From the NCBI GenBank assembly GCA_965240325.2, contig OZ251231.1, positions 1,240,001 through 1,304,000 of the forward strand: a DNA stretch of 64,000 bases, in the 5' to 3' direction. The DNA comes from Rebecca billardiae RCC1528 (taxonomy: Eukaryota; Haptophyta). Numbering within the stretch: the stretch's first letter is position 1; every line of letters starts with the position of its first letter. Shown here piece by piece: positions 9,721 through 19,100 of this stretch. Both the position numbers and the translations under genes were made by a program. The notes under the pieces are model-generated. The model was not told the DNA's origin. It did not search any database and saw only the letters and a program-made list of their open reading frames with translations.

Positions 9721-11130
9721 TCACCACCATCCTCGCTGCGACCGCGCACCGTTCACAGCACCGGCAGCGCGGGCCCACGCAGCGCAGCTGCCGTGCGAGC
9801 ACTCGATGCGCTCGATGGGCACGCCCGTGAATGCCTTGAGCCGGCCAGGCGCGGGCGCGCCGACCCTCGAGCCGTCGCCCAGCTGGCCGTTCACATTGTC
9901 GCCCCACACCATCACGTCGCCGGTGCTCAGCACGGCTGCCGAGTGCGCCTCGCCGGCCGCGAGTGCCGACGTGCGCACCGGCACGACGCGCTGCGCGGAC
10001 TCGTCCCACTCTCGTCGGTTGTTGATGGCCTTGAGCTCGCGCACCGCCGAGATGTGCCGAAACTGGCCGTCGCCGAGCTGGCCGAACCGGCCAAAGCCGC
10101 ATCCGAGCACGCGCGTCTCGCCGCTCGGCGCGTGCTCGAGCGCAAAGAGCGAGTGCGACGCGCCCGCGGCGACCGCCGAGACGGTGACGGCGGAGCGCTC
10201 CGCGAAGGGGCTGCTCTGATCGGGCCGCAGGTGAGCGAGGAGGTCCACCGCGACGGGCTCGGCGCGGTGGTCCGCCTCCGCCCTGAACGAGGTCACGCTC
10301 GAGTTGCGCACGCCCAGCTGCAGCCAGCGGTCGTCGCCAAAGGCAAACAGCGCACCGTCGGCGGTGCGAGCAAAGGTGTGCGTGCCGCCGCAGGCGACGT
10401 CGACGACGCGCTGGCCGTCGATCGCGCCGCGGACGAGCCGCGGCTCCTCGACCCGGTCGGGACCGACCAGCGCCTCGCCCAGGCCCAGCTGCCCGCGCTC
10501 GTTCGCGCCGCACGCCAGCACCTCGCCCTTGCTCGACAGCAGCACGACGTGCCGAGCACCCGCCGCCGCCGAGACGATGCGCCTGCGCGCCGCGTCGCCT
10601 GCGAGCACGGCCGGCGGCTGCGGCAGGCTCAGCGGCGCCGCGGCATCGGCGCCGACGGCGGGCTTCAGGCTCGCCGCCCACGCACGGAAGGCCGGCACGC
10701 ACAGCGCGCGCCCGCGGCGTGTGACGACGACGAGGTCATCGTGTGTCGTGGCGAGCGCGGCCAGCGGCTCCGAGAACGCGACGCGCCGCGGCGGCGAGCG
10801 GTCGGGGCGCACGCGGCCAAGCGGGCCCGTCCACAGCCACAGCTGGCCCTTCTCGTCCAGCGCGACGGTGTATCGCTCGCCGAACGCCACGTGCTCCAGC
10901 TTCGCCCCGCCCGCGGTTAGCTCAATCGGCGGCGAGGTCTCCTCTGCCGACGGCATCGCCGCCTCGCCCCAGACAAAGAGGGGGGTGGGAGCGGCGGCCG
11001 CCTGCGCGGCGGAGAGGCTGCCAGCGAGCGCGGCACCCGCACCCGCCGCGGCCGTCGCGGCCGCCAGCCGCGCCACACGGCGCGAGGCGGACGCAACGAG
11101 CGTGCGCCGAAGGAACCCGAAGGACGCCAT
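9721..11130 (-). CDS. RCC1-repeat protein, probably mitochondrial (RCC1L/Fmp25-like)
   Basis: A 469-residue RCC1-type beta-propeller protein. At least five RCC1 repeats can be seen, with ends such as CGANERGQLGLG, GFGRFGQLGDG and WGDNVNGQLGDG and starts such as RHVVLLSSKG and AHSAAVLSTG. The first ~50 residues are rich in Arg, Ala and Ser without acidic residues and then a small hydrophobic stretch, as in a mitochondrial presequence with a possible inner-membrane anchor; RCC1L/Fmp25-type proteins of mitochondria have this layout. The ATG at 11130 was preferred to one four codons upstream because it begins the presequence-like segment. The gene is head-to-head with the fused sulfotransferase gene across 150 bases. 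A chloroplast or cytosolic RCC1-like protein is the alternative. Confidence 0.85.
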   Translation of the reverse strand: MASFGFLRRTLVASASRRVARLAAATAAAGAGAALAGSLSAAQAAAAPTPLFVWGEAAMPSAEETSPPIELTAGGAKLEHVAFGERYTVALDEKGQLWLWTGPLGRVRPDRSPPRRVAFSEPLAALATTHDDLVVVTRRGRALCVPAFRAWAASLKPAVGADAAAPLSLPQPPAVLAGDAARRRIVSAAAGARHVVLLSSKGEVLACGANERGQLGLGEALVGPDRVEEPRLVRGAIDGQRVVDVACGGTHTFARTADGALFAFGDDRWLQLGVRNSSVTSFRAEADHRAEPVAVDLLAHLRPDQSSPFAERSAVTVSAVAAGASHSLFALEHAPSGETRVLGCGFGRFGQLGDGQFRHISAVRELKAINNRREWDESAQRVVPVRTSALAAGEAHSAAVLSTGDVMVWGDNVNGQLGDGSRVGAPAPGRLKAFTGVPIERIECSHGSCAAWARAAGAVNGARSQRGWW

Positions 11131-11280
11131 CGTGTACGTCACGCCTTCGTGAAGCCGCGCTCCAAATTCTTAATTCGCATCATGGAGCGAATTCGCATGA
11201 CGAGTTGACGACCACCCGGACAACCAATTACGAACGTGCGTCAAACCGGCGCCCCCTCAATCCCTCATCGGTCGGTCGCC
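11131..11280. promoter_or_regulatory. Shared promoter region between divergent genes
   Basis: The 150 bases between the start codons at 11130 (-) and 11281 (+) must contain both transcription starts. A TACGTCAC (CRE-like) site lies at about 11135 and an inverted pair of GAATTCGCAT/ATGCGAATT-type motifs near 11170-11200. Confidence 0.5.
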
Positions 11281-14200
11281 ATGGCGACGCTGGCGGTCTT
11301 CGGTGTTGCTGCCGCCGCGCTCGACGTTGGCGGCGGCGGATGGCAGACCGGCGTGAACATCTCCAGCCTTTGGCTCTGGGAAGACGCGCCCGGCCGCTTC
11401 CGCGGGCGCACGCCGTGCGATGCCTTGGGAGCAGGCATCGTCGGGACGGTCGGGATGACGCAGAGCGCGCGCTTCATTCCGGAGGCTTGCGCGTGGGACA
11501 CGCCGGTGCTCTGGTCGTTCCCCGGCTCGGGAAACACGTGGGTGCGGCACATGCTCGAGCAGGCCACCGGCCTCGCCACGGGCTCCGTGTACAACGACGA
11601 GTCGCTGCGCAAGATCTTCCGCGGCGAGATGCACTGCGCGCATGACACGCTCGTGAACAAGGCGCATGCCGTGCACACGCCGTACGAGGTGCTGCGCGGG
11701 GCGAACGCGAGCGCCGCGGGCCTGCCGTGGCACGGCGCGCGCTCGGCCTCCACGCTCGCGCCGCGCGCGGTGCGCAACACGTACGCTCACTTTGCGCGCA
11801 AGTGCGCCAAGTGGCGCGTGCGCCGGGCGGCCATCATCGACCGCGAACCGTTCGGCGCGATCTGGTCGGAGTACCAGCGGCACTTCTCCGCGGGTGACGA
11901 CGGCGGCCACGTGGCCGTCGTCACGCCAGCCGCGTTCTCGCGCGCGCACTTCGACGCCGCCGCCGTTCGCGCCGCCGCTGACTACGTCGCCGCTTGGGAG
12001 TCGCACCTGGCGTTTGCGCGCGCCGCATCAGCAGCCGGTGCCGAGCGGCGCGGCGCGGTGCTGGGGAGCGCCGGGCGCGCGGGAGCGGGTGGCGGCGGTG
12101 GCGGCGGCGGCGGGCCAGAGCCCGCAGCGCCGGCGGCGGCGCCGTCGACCGCGGCGGTGGTGCTCGTTCCGTTCGCCGACCTCGTGTCGCGCTGCGAGCC
12201 CACCCTCGCGCGGCTGCTCCGCTGGCTCGCCCCGCCGGTGCCGCGGCCGCGGCTGCCAGAGGAGGCCGCGCCCGCGGCCGAGCCGGCGCGCGCGAGCGGC
12301 GGTGCGGCAGAGCGGCTGCTGCTGTCCCGGGCGTCGGCCCACGCCGTCGGCACCGATCCCGCGGGTGATGGTGCCGATGCAGCACGCGACGACGACGGGT
12401 GGCGCGTGCGCGGCGCGTGCGCGTCTCGCGACCGCAAGATCAAACGAGACGGCGCAGTCGCCATGCCTGCGTCTGCCGCGTGGGCGGAGGCGACGGTGTG
12501 CCGTGTGTGGGCCGTGCTCGGCCACGTCGCGAGCGCCCTCGGCCACGCGCCGCGCGAGGGCGCGCGCTGTGCGCACAGGTACGAGCTGGCCGAGCAGCTC
12601 GCCGCGCGCGCCGCCGCCCACTCGCCGGACGGCCGCACGGTCGTGCTCACGTTTGCGAGCAACTCGCGCGGCGAGCTGGACGTGTTACTCAACTGGGTAC
12701 TCTCGGCATTAATGGCGCCCGCGCCGCAGCGGCCCGGCGCGGCCGGAGGCGCGGATGGCGGCTCGGCGGCCGCGGCGCAGCAGGCACGGGCTGCGCGCCG
12801 GGGCGGCGGCGTGCAGGGCGAGTCGGAGCCCGCGCCGACGCACCTCGGCGCCGCGCTGCTGCGCCCTCTGCTGATTGGAGCCCTAGACTGGGAGGCTCAC
12901 GACGCGCTGGCCGCGCTCGGCGCGCCGGTGCTTCCGCTCGCGCCGACGTTCCCCACGGGCGAGCTGCGAGCGCACGAGGGCGCGCGCCGGCTGGACGGCG
13001 TGCGGCTTGAGCGGCTGCGCCTCACGCGGCACCTGCTCGGCCGGGGCTACGCGGTCCTGCTCACAGAGCCCGGACTCACCTGGGAGCGGCCGGACTTGCT
13101 CAGCCGCACGCTCGAGCTCGCGCGCGCACACAGACTTGACGCTCTGTTGCTCGGGCGTGGCTCCGCGGTGGCGAGCGGCGCGGAGGAGGAGGACGCGGGC
13201 GAAGGCGGCGGGGGCGGCCGGCCGCTCGGGCGCGCCTCGTCCTCAGCACGCCGTGATGCTGCCCCGCCCATCTCGCACGGCCTCGCTCTATACAACCCAA
13301 CGCCCGCCGCCCGCGCGCTGCTGGCCAGTGCCGAGGCGCGCGCGCTGCAGTGTGGCTCGGACGAGCAGGCGGTGGCCGAGCTGCTGAGCTGGGAGGGTCT
13401 TGGGGCGTCGGCACGGCGCGGTGGCGCGCGCGCCGTGCCGTCCCATCGCGCCGCGGCAGACGCGCCAGCCTGGCTGGACGTGCGCACAGTGCAGCTGCCC
13501 ACGGCTGCTGCTGATGATGATCGGCTGAGTGTCGGGATTGCGGAGCCGGACACGTCGGCGCTCGTGTACACCGCCGCGGCGGAGGCGGCGGACGGCGCAC
13601 TCCGAGCCACCGCGCCGCGCGAGGCTCACGCTCCTCACGGCGCGGCGGCAGCGGTGCACACAGCACGGGGCGGCGCTGCCGAGGCTGTGGCGAGCGCGAC
13701 GCGCGGCGCGCTGCGCGCGGCCGGCCGTTGGCGACTCCCTTCACGCTGGCGTCAGCTGCTCGCCAACGCGCACGCCCGCGCCCATGCCGGGCCGACGGGC
13801 GCGCCGCCACGCGGCGCGGCCGCACGCGCTGGAGTGCCCGGCGAGTCCCCTCCGCCTGCACCGGACCCGCTCGAGGCGCCGCCGCGGCCCGCGCCCGGCG
13901 TGCCATCCGCGCGGCGCGCCGCAGGGTTTGAGCACACGCTTGGAGCGCTCGCGCGCGCCGCCGCAGCGGTCGACCTCTCGGTCGTCGTCTCGGCGGGCTG
14001 GCTGCTCGGGCCCGCGGCTGCGCAGGCGGCGAGCGCCGGCCAAGGCGAGCACCCAACGGTGCCGGGCGCGCCCGTGCCGCCCAGCCCGGCCGACACCAGC
14101 GCTGCCCTCCGCCGCCTGGCTATGGACCTGGGCGCCGGCGCGCGTGCGCACAGGCTGAGGCTCGAGCTCATCGTCGGCGTCTGGCGCCCGCTCCCCCGCG

Positions 14201-16578
14201 CACCCGCGGGGCCGACGCCGGCAGAGGCGAGCGAGGGCGACCAAGATGCCACCCAGGAGGGTGTGAGCGCGGCCGCGCTCGCGCGCGCGGCCGCGGCCGC
14301 GAGCCACGGCGGAGACCTCGCAGTGCGAGTGGTGCACGTGAGCGCGAGCTCGCGGACGGTTTTGCTCCGGCGCGCGCCGGCGGCGCTCTGGTTGGACTCG
14401 GCGGCGCTGAACGCCGGGATACGCCTCGCCGCCGCCGAGCACGTGCTCTGCCTCGGGCTGAACGCGCGGCTGCTCCCAGCCGCGTTCGATGCGATTGCGC
14501 GCGCGCTGCCGCCCCTGCCGCCGGCCGCCGTCGGCGAGGCTGCAGGAGGCGGCGCGGAGCGCGCGCACATCGTGGGCGCGTGCGCCCTGCGCTCCGTGCG
14601 CACCGTGGCCGAGCTCAGCGCACTGCCACTCCCGCTCGGCGGCGGCGGCGGCACAGCGGCTGCAGCCGCTCGGGAGGGCTCGGCCGCGCCGGCGGACAAC
14701 AACACCGCCGCTCCAGCGCCTCGCGAGCTCGCGGAGGGCCTCGCGCGCTGCGCGCGCGCGCGCGCCGAGCCGACCGGTGCCGTGGGTGTGCTGCTGCCCG
14801 CGCGCGCGTGGCACGCGGCGCGCGGTGTGCCGGAGGCGGTCGCGCTCGCGCCGCACGCCGACCTCTTGCTCGGCCACCGGCTGGCCGCGCAAGGCGTCGG
14901 CGTGAGCTGGCTCGGATGCGAGCCGGGCCCGGCGGCGTGCGCGCTCGCCGCCGGCCGGCAGTTTGCCCGCTGGTGGCGAATCGGCCCGGCAGCAAACGGC
15001 AAGCTGGACGAGGCGCACGCCTCCGACACCGCGCGCGCGGAGCCGTTCATCTCGCCCATGCACTTCGCCTCGGACCTCGCCGTTCTCCGCGCCGCGCGAG
15101 CGAGCGCGGGCGCTGAGCTGTCGTGCGCCTGGGGCTTGGTAGGGCACGCCGTGGACGTGGACGCGTCGGCTGGCGCCGCGCGCCGTCTTGGCTTGGACGG
15201 CGCCGCCGCCGGCGCCGAGGATCCGGCGCTGGCTCGCGTCGGCGCCGGTGGCCGCGGCCGCGACGTGAGCGGCGGTGGCGGCGGCGGCACACGCGCGCAC
15301 GTCCGCGTGCCCGAGCTCACCCACTCGGCGGATGACGCGGCGCGCGGCGGCGCCGGTGGGGATCAGTGCTGGTCGGCGGCTCGGCAGCGCGCGGCGTGGC
15401 GCGAATGGAGCGCTGACGCGTCGCACGCGTCGCCGCTGCTCGTCGTGCAGGTGGAGGGCGGCCTCGGCAACCGGCTGCGCGCCTTCGCCTCCGGCTGGGC
15501 CCTCGCCGACCGCCTCGGCTCCCGGCTCGTCGTCATCTGGCCGGTCAACATCGAGTGCGCCGCTCGGTACGACGACCTCTTCTCGCGCAACGCGAGCGTG
15601 CTTGTGCTTGACCGGCGCCCGCCGGCGTGGCCCGCGCGCGACTTCGCCGAGTACGACGGGATCGCGGCGGGCGCGCGCGTGCGGCTCAGCGCGGCGCACT
15701 CGCGCCAGCGCAGCGTCTTCGTGCGCACGCAGGACTTCGTCACGAGCGCAACCAGGCGGTACTCACTTCAAGAGTACGCGGAGCGCATGGCGTGGCTCGC
15801 GCCTCGGCCCGAGCTGGCGGCGCTGGCGGAGCACTTCGAGCGCGCCGCGAGGCTGCCCGCGGTGATCGGCGCGCACGTGCGCATGCAGGGCGACGAGGGG
15901 CGGCACGTCTTCGGCCTGACGGGCGCGGGCGCGGCCGACATGCGCGCGGTGCACGGCGCCGCGGAGCTGAAGAACTTCAACCTGGGCGACGCGAGCGCGA
16001 GCGCGGGCCTGCGCGCGCGGCGCGCGGCGTGCGGCTGGGCGACGGCGTTCGCGCCGGCGCTGCGCTCGCTCGCGCGCGCGCAGCCCTCGCGCCGCTTCCT
16101 CGTCGCGTGCGACGCGGACGGGTGCGTCGACGGCCTGCGCGATGCAGTCGGCCGCGCCGACAGCGTGCTGGCACTGCGCGACATGTTCGCGCCCGGGCTC
16201 GCGCGCGCGTGCGCGTCCGACTCGCGCTCGGCGTTGTGCCAGAGGCTCGCGCTGCTCGAGCTGCAGCTCCTCTCGCGCACGGAGCACCTCCTGATCAGCC
16301 AGCCCTCGTCGTTCTCCGACGCGGCGCGCTTCTTGGCATACGGCCGATGGCTCACCACGCGGCGCGTCTCGCGCGGCCTGCCGCGGCTCACAGGCCCGTT
16401 CGGCGTGCGCTCGACGATCATGTGCGGCAGGCCGGCCAACTTCAAGGCGATCATGCTGATGGAGGGCCAGCCGCTTCGGCAGACCAACCTGTCCATCGCG
16501 CAGCTCGTCGAGCGCGTACGCGGCGCCGCCCGATCCGCCGCGATGCGGCCGCGGGTTCGTCTGCCTGCGCGCGGATGA
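11281..16578 (+). CDS. Fused sulfotransferase - two glycosyltransferase-like domains - fucosyltransferase-like protein
   Basis: A single-exon protein of 1765 residues. The start at 11281 has an ideal context (GTCGCCATGGCG) and gives a short hydrophobic N-terminus, so Golgi or secretory entry is likely. Domain 1 (about 65-445) is a WSCD-like sulfotransferase: the PAPS 5'-phosphosulfate motif WSFPGSGNTWVR near 77 and the 3'-phosphate motif DREPFGAIWSEYQRHF near 185, with Ala/Gly-rich insertions. Domain 2 (about 454-740) resembles the nucleotide-diphospho-sugar transferases of Pfam PF03407/GT77, including a DEQAV motif, but the usual DxD is replaced by TEPGLTW. Domain 3 (about 895-1240) looks GT-A-like, with NAGIRLAAAEHVLCLGLNA where a DxD would be expected. 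Domain 4 (about 1380-1720) is fucosyltransferase-like: GGLGNRLRAFASG, GAHVRMQ, FLVACDADG and a late LLELQLLSRTEHLLISQPSS motif. A role in making sulfated, fucosylated glycans is inferred. Confidence 0.8.
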   Translation: MATLAVFGVAAAALDVGGGGWQTGVNISSLWLWEDAPGRFRGRTPCDALGAGIVGTVGMTQSARFIPEACAWDTPVLWSFPGSGNTWVRHMLEQATGLATGSVYNDESLRKIFRGEMHCAHDTLVNKAHAVHTPYEVLRGANASAAGLPWHGARSASTLAPRAVRNTYAHFARKCAKWRVRRAAIIDREPFGAIWSEYQRHFSAGDDGGHVAVVTPAAFSRAHFDAAAVRAAADYVAAWESHLAFARAASAAGAERRGAVLGSAGRAGAGGGGGGGGGPEPAAPAAAPSTAAVVLVPFADLVSRCEPTLARLLRWLAPPVPRPRLPEEAAPAAEPARASGGAAERLLLSRASAHAVGTDPAGDGADAARDDDGWRVRGACASRDRKIKRDGAVAMPASAAWAEATVCRVWAVLGHVASALGHAPREGARCAHRYELAEQLAARAAAHSPDGRTVVLTFASNSRGELDVLLNWVLSALMAPAPQRPGAAGGADGGSAAAAQQARAARRGGGVQGESEPAPTHLGAALLRPLLIGALDWEAHDALAALGAPVLPLAPTFPTGELRAHEGARRLDGVRLERLRLTRHLLGRGYAVLLTEPGLTWERPDLLSRTLELARAHRLDALLLGRGSAVASGAEEEDAGEGGGGGRPLGRASSSARRDAAPPISHGLALYNPTPAARALLASAEARALQCGSDEQAVAELLSWEGLGASARRGGARAVPSHRAAADAPAWLDVRTVQLPTAAADDDRLSVGIAEPDTSALVYTAAAEAADGALRATAPREAHAPHGAAAAVHTARGGAAEAVASATRGALRAAGRWRLPSRWRQLLANAHARAHAGPTGAPPRGAAARAGVPGESPPPAPDPLEAPPRPAPGVPSARRAAGFEHTLGALARAAAAVDLSVVVSAGWLLGPAAAQAASAGQGEHPTVPGAPVPPSPADTSAALRRLAMDLGAGARAHRLRLELIVGVWRPLPRAPAGPTPAEASEGDQDATQEGVSAAALARAAAAASHGGDLAVRVVHVSASSRTVLLRRAPAALWLDSAALNAGIRLAAAEHVLCLGLNARLLPAAFDAIARALPPLPPAAVGEAAGGGAERAHIVGACALRSVRTVAELSALPLPLGGGGGTAAAAAREGSAAPADNNTAAPAPRELAEGLARCARARAEPTGAVGVLLPARAWHAARGVPEAVALAPHADLLLGHRLAAQGVGVSWLGCEPGPAACALAAGRQFARWWRIGPAANGKLDEAHASDTARAEPFISPMHFASDLAVLRAARASAGAELSCAWGLVGHAVDVDASAGAARRLGLDGAAAGAEDPALARVGAGGRGRDVSGGGGGGTRAHVRVPELTHSADDAARGGAGGDQCWSAARQRAAWREWSADASHASPLLVVQVEGGLGNRLRAFASGWALADRLGSRLVVIWPVNIECAARYDDLFSRNASVLVLDRRPPAWPARDFAEYDGIAAGARVRLSAAHSRQRSVFVRTQDFVTSATRRYSLQEYAERMAWLAPRPELAALAEHFERAARLPAVIGAHVRMQGDEGRHVFGLTGAGAADMRAVHGAAELKNFNLGDASASAGLRARRAACGWATAFAPALRSLARAQPSRRFLVACDADGCVDGLRDAVGRADSVLALRDMFAPGLARACASDSRSALCQRLALLELQLLSRTEHLLISQPSSFSDAARFLAYGRWLTTRRVSRGLPRLTGPFGVRSTIMCGRPANFKAIMLMEGQPLRQTNLSIAQLVERVRGAARSAAMRPRVRLPARG

Positions 16579-16814
16579 GCGCTCTGCAACGGCCCGAGCC
16601 GGCTGCGCACCGGCGTGCAGAGCGCACCGGCGATGCAGGACGTCTCGCGCACGCTGCCGGGTCCGAGCCTCGGGTGGGGCAAAGATGACATCCACCTTGA
16701 TGCTCACCGTAGTACTACGCCGCCATCGTGACTCGGAACGAGATCTCGAGATCGCGATGCCACGCGGACGTGCCAGCAAGGGCTGCCGTCGTCGTCACGC
16801 GGCCACGTGAAACC

Positions 16815-17684
16815 ATGGAGGGGGCGCAAGGTCACGTCGACGTCACGCGAGCGCTGCGTGAGGCCATCGGCGCGGCCAAGGCCACAGACGTGGCTGAGGG
16901 GCAGAAGCAATTCGATCTCAGCGAAGCCCGCAAGCTGCACCGCGAGCTGGGCGCCTTGCTCGACGCACGCACCGTGTCGGCCGCGCATCGCGATGCAGAG
17001 GCCGATGCGGCGGTCGTCACATCCAACGGCAAGCACGGGCTGGGCGAGCAGACGGTGGTGGACGCTGTGCACGCGCTGCGGCGCGGCGAGATCATCGTCG
17101 TCACAGACGACGAGGATCGCGAGAACGAGGGCGACCTCATCTTCGCCGCGGAGCACGCGACTGCCGAGACGGTTGCGTTCACGGTGCGATACACGTCGGG
17201 TGTCATCTGCGCGAGCATGCCTCCCGAGCGGATCGACGAGCTGAAGCTCCCGCCGATGGTGTCGCTGAACGAGGACCCGAAGGGCACGGCCTTCACCGTC
17301 TCCGTCGACGCGCGCGAGGGCACGACCACGGGGATCTCGGCGGGCGATCGCGCGATCACACTGCGGCAGCTCGCGGACCCGGCGCGCGGCGCGGCCGACT
17401 TCAACCGGCCGGGGCACGTGTTCCCGCTGCGCTGCCGCGAGGGCGGCGTGCTCGCGAGGGAAGGGCACACGGAGGCGACCGTCGACTTCATGCTCCTCGC
17501 CGGCCTGCGGCCGTGCGGCGCGCTCTGCGAGATCGTCTCAGCCGACTCGGTCTCGATGGCGCGCATGCCGGAGCTGCGGCAGTTTGCGCGCGAGCACGGG
17601 CTCGTGCTCACCACCATCGCTGACCTCGTCGCGTACCGCTCGGCGCACGGGATGGAGCGCGAGATCAGGCCCATCGCCGAGTAG
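16815..17684 (+). CDS. RIB3: 3,4-dihydroxy-2-butanone 4-phosphate synthase (riboflavin synthesis)
   Basis: Makes 3,4-dihydroxy-2-butanone 4-phosphate and formate from ribulose 5-phosphate, the four-carbon donor for lumazine in riboflavin synthesis. The 289-residue protein contains the family signature DDEDRENEGDL near residue 97, which holds the metal-binding and catalytic acidic residues, TSGVICASM near 132, ITLRQLADP near 179, FPLRCREGGVLAREGHTEA near 200-219 and the final MARMPEL segment. The GTP cyclohydrolase II half found in plant bifunctional enzymes is absent, so this is the monofunctional type known from fungi and some bacteria. The ATG at 16815 has a good context (AAACCATGGAG); the ~80 residues before the catalytic core are longer than usual and could be an organelle-targeting or structural extension. 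Its strand matches the preceding fusion gene, 236 bases upstream. Confidence 0.93.
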   Translation: MEGAQGHVDVTRALREAIGAAKATDVAEGQKQFDLSEARKLHRELGALLDARTVSAAHRDAEADAAVVTSNGKHGLGEQTVVDAVHALRRGEIIVVTDDEDRENEGDLIFAAEHATAETVAFTVRYTSGVICASMPPERIDELKLPPMVSLNEDPKGTAFTVSVDAREGTTTGISAGDRAITLRQLADPARGAADFNRPGHVFPLRCREGGVLAREGHTEATVDFMLLAGLRPCGALCEIVSADSVSMARMPELRQFAREHGLVLTTIADLVAYRSAHGMEREIRPIAE

Positions 17685-18201
17685 CGCGCGACGCGGCGCC
17701 CCGCAGCGCGCGCGCGCCTGCCGCTCGTCCCGACGGATGTGCCCGCGCCATGCTGCCACGGGCTCGACCCAGCTTTTCAGCTTTTCTCCTTCGTCACCGC
17801 GGCCCGACCCGCAACGGTGACCGTGTCTGAGACAGCTCGCACACGCCATCGCGTCCTGCACCGCCCGCAGCTGCCACTTTTTGCGATAGACCGCCGAACA
17901 GAAGTTAGTAGAGCCGTAATCGCAGTTCTTAGATCACTACGACATCAAATCTGATGCCACACTGACACTGTGCGCGGCTGTGGCAGTTACTGAGTCTGAG
18001 ACAGGCAGTTGGCTGGCGAGTGACTGTGAGCCCGCGGCGGGGCGCCGTCTGGGCGTCGTCTGGCGACTCTGGGCCTGGCGTCTCGGAAGTGACTTTCAGT
18101 CATCGCCCACATCGGAGAGTAAACGGCAAAACGCCAACCGGCCCGATCACACGGCTGTTCAAGTCCGAAGATCGTGATGATCTCTCTCTCGGTCTCTAGT
18201 C

Positions 18202-18264
<63 letters not shown>

Positions 18265-18396
18265 GTCATTATTATTATGATACCACTCACTACGACCAGC
18301 TGCGCGCCGAGCCACAGTCGGCTGTGATCCGGCGCCGTCAGGCCATCAGCGTCAAGATCGTGACGATCAAAGTTACCGCCATCACCGCAGTTAATT
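17685..18396. other. Intergenic region with CT microsatellite
   Basis: No gene is supported. The main feature is a perfect CT dinucleotide array, with degenerate CT-rich sequence in front of it from about 18180. AT-richer DNA around 17890-18000 may hold the 3' end of the preceding gene. Confidence 0.5.
18211..18260. repeat. (CT)25 microsatellite
   Basis: Fifty bases of uninterrupted CT. Pyrimidine-only tracts of this kind can form triplex DNA and are length-unstable. Confidence 0.97.
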
Positions 18397-19021
18397 AATA
18401 AGAGACGCACACAGCTCAGGCAGGCGAGATTGACGCCCGCCAACTGTCACCGCCCATGAAGCCGTCGCCGATGGTAGCGCCGCCGGAAAAATTCGTTCAG
18501 CCGTCCGCCTGCGAGGCCTGGATGAGGGCTGCGGCCGCCTCGCGGCGCGCCAGCGCCCGTCGTCCTCGCCCCACCGTCGTCCACAAAACGTCGTCGTCCG
18601 AACTCGCCGACTGGGCGCCTATGCGACGCCACACTGGGGCACATATCACCTGAGGGCCAGGCCTTCTGTGTGATAAGCTACCCCAGTCATGCCGCTTGAT
18701 ACACACCTTCCCCAACCGACAGTGGGGCTCTACATTCCCTACTACATCCTCATCCTGTCGGCGCGCTGTCGCATAGGCGCCCAGTCGGCGCGAGTTCGGA
18801 CGACGACGTTTTGTGGACGACGGTGGGGCGAGGACGACGGCCGCTGGCGCGCCGCGAGGTGGCCGCAGCCCTCATCCAGGCCTCGCAGGCGGACGGCTGA
18901 ACGAATTTTTCCGGCGGCGCTACCATCGGCGACGGCTTCATGGGCGGTGACAGTTGGCGGGCGTCAATCTCGCCTGCCTGAGCTGTGTGCGTCTCTTATT
19001 CTTAGTAAACTGTACCAAGCT
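18315..19021. mobile_element. Palindromic element with 231-base arms, flanked by 20-base direct repeats
   Basis: Left arm 18397-18627 and right arm 18768-19000 are inverted copies differing by about two substitutions and one 2-base indel, around a 140-base loop. The whole is flanked by a perfect 20-base direct repeat, ACCAGCTGCGCGCCGAGCCA, at 18295-18314 and 19022-19041, which looks like a target-site duplication. The arms contain a frame that is open in both (65 and 63 codons) simply because they are copies. The right end (18969-19015) recurs elsewhere in the window. I infer a non-autonomous element or an inverted duplication; no transposase is present. Confidence 0.7.
18969..19015 (+). repeat. 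Dispersed repeat motif, copy 1 (47 bases)
   Basis: The sequence ending GTCTCTTATTCTTAGTAAAC followed by TGTAC is identical over 47 bases to 40933-40979 and over its last 30 or so to 60826-60855. Here it forms the right edge of the palindromic element, and its inner part is mirrored at 18397-18428. Confidence 0.9.
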
Positions 19022-19100
19022 ACCAGCTGCGCGCCGAGCCAGGCTCACCTCATCGGTCTGATCCGCTGCTGACGACACGGAGCAGCAGTCAGCCAGTCCC

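Noticed and set aside
13741-15699. Long minus-strand frames opposite the fused sulfotransferase gene
   Set aside because: Low-complexity Arg/Ala-rich products with no domain, explained by the GC bias of the plus-strand gene.
18456-18941. 65- and 63-codon frames with matching products on opposite strands
   Set aside because: They are simply the two arms of the palindrome at 18397-19000; no gene evidence remains once the repeat is recognised.
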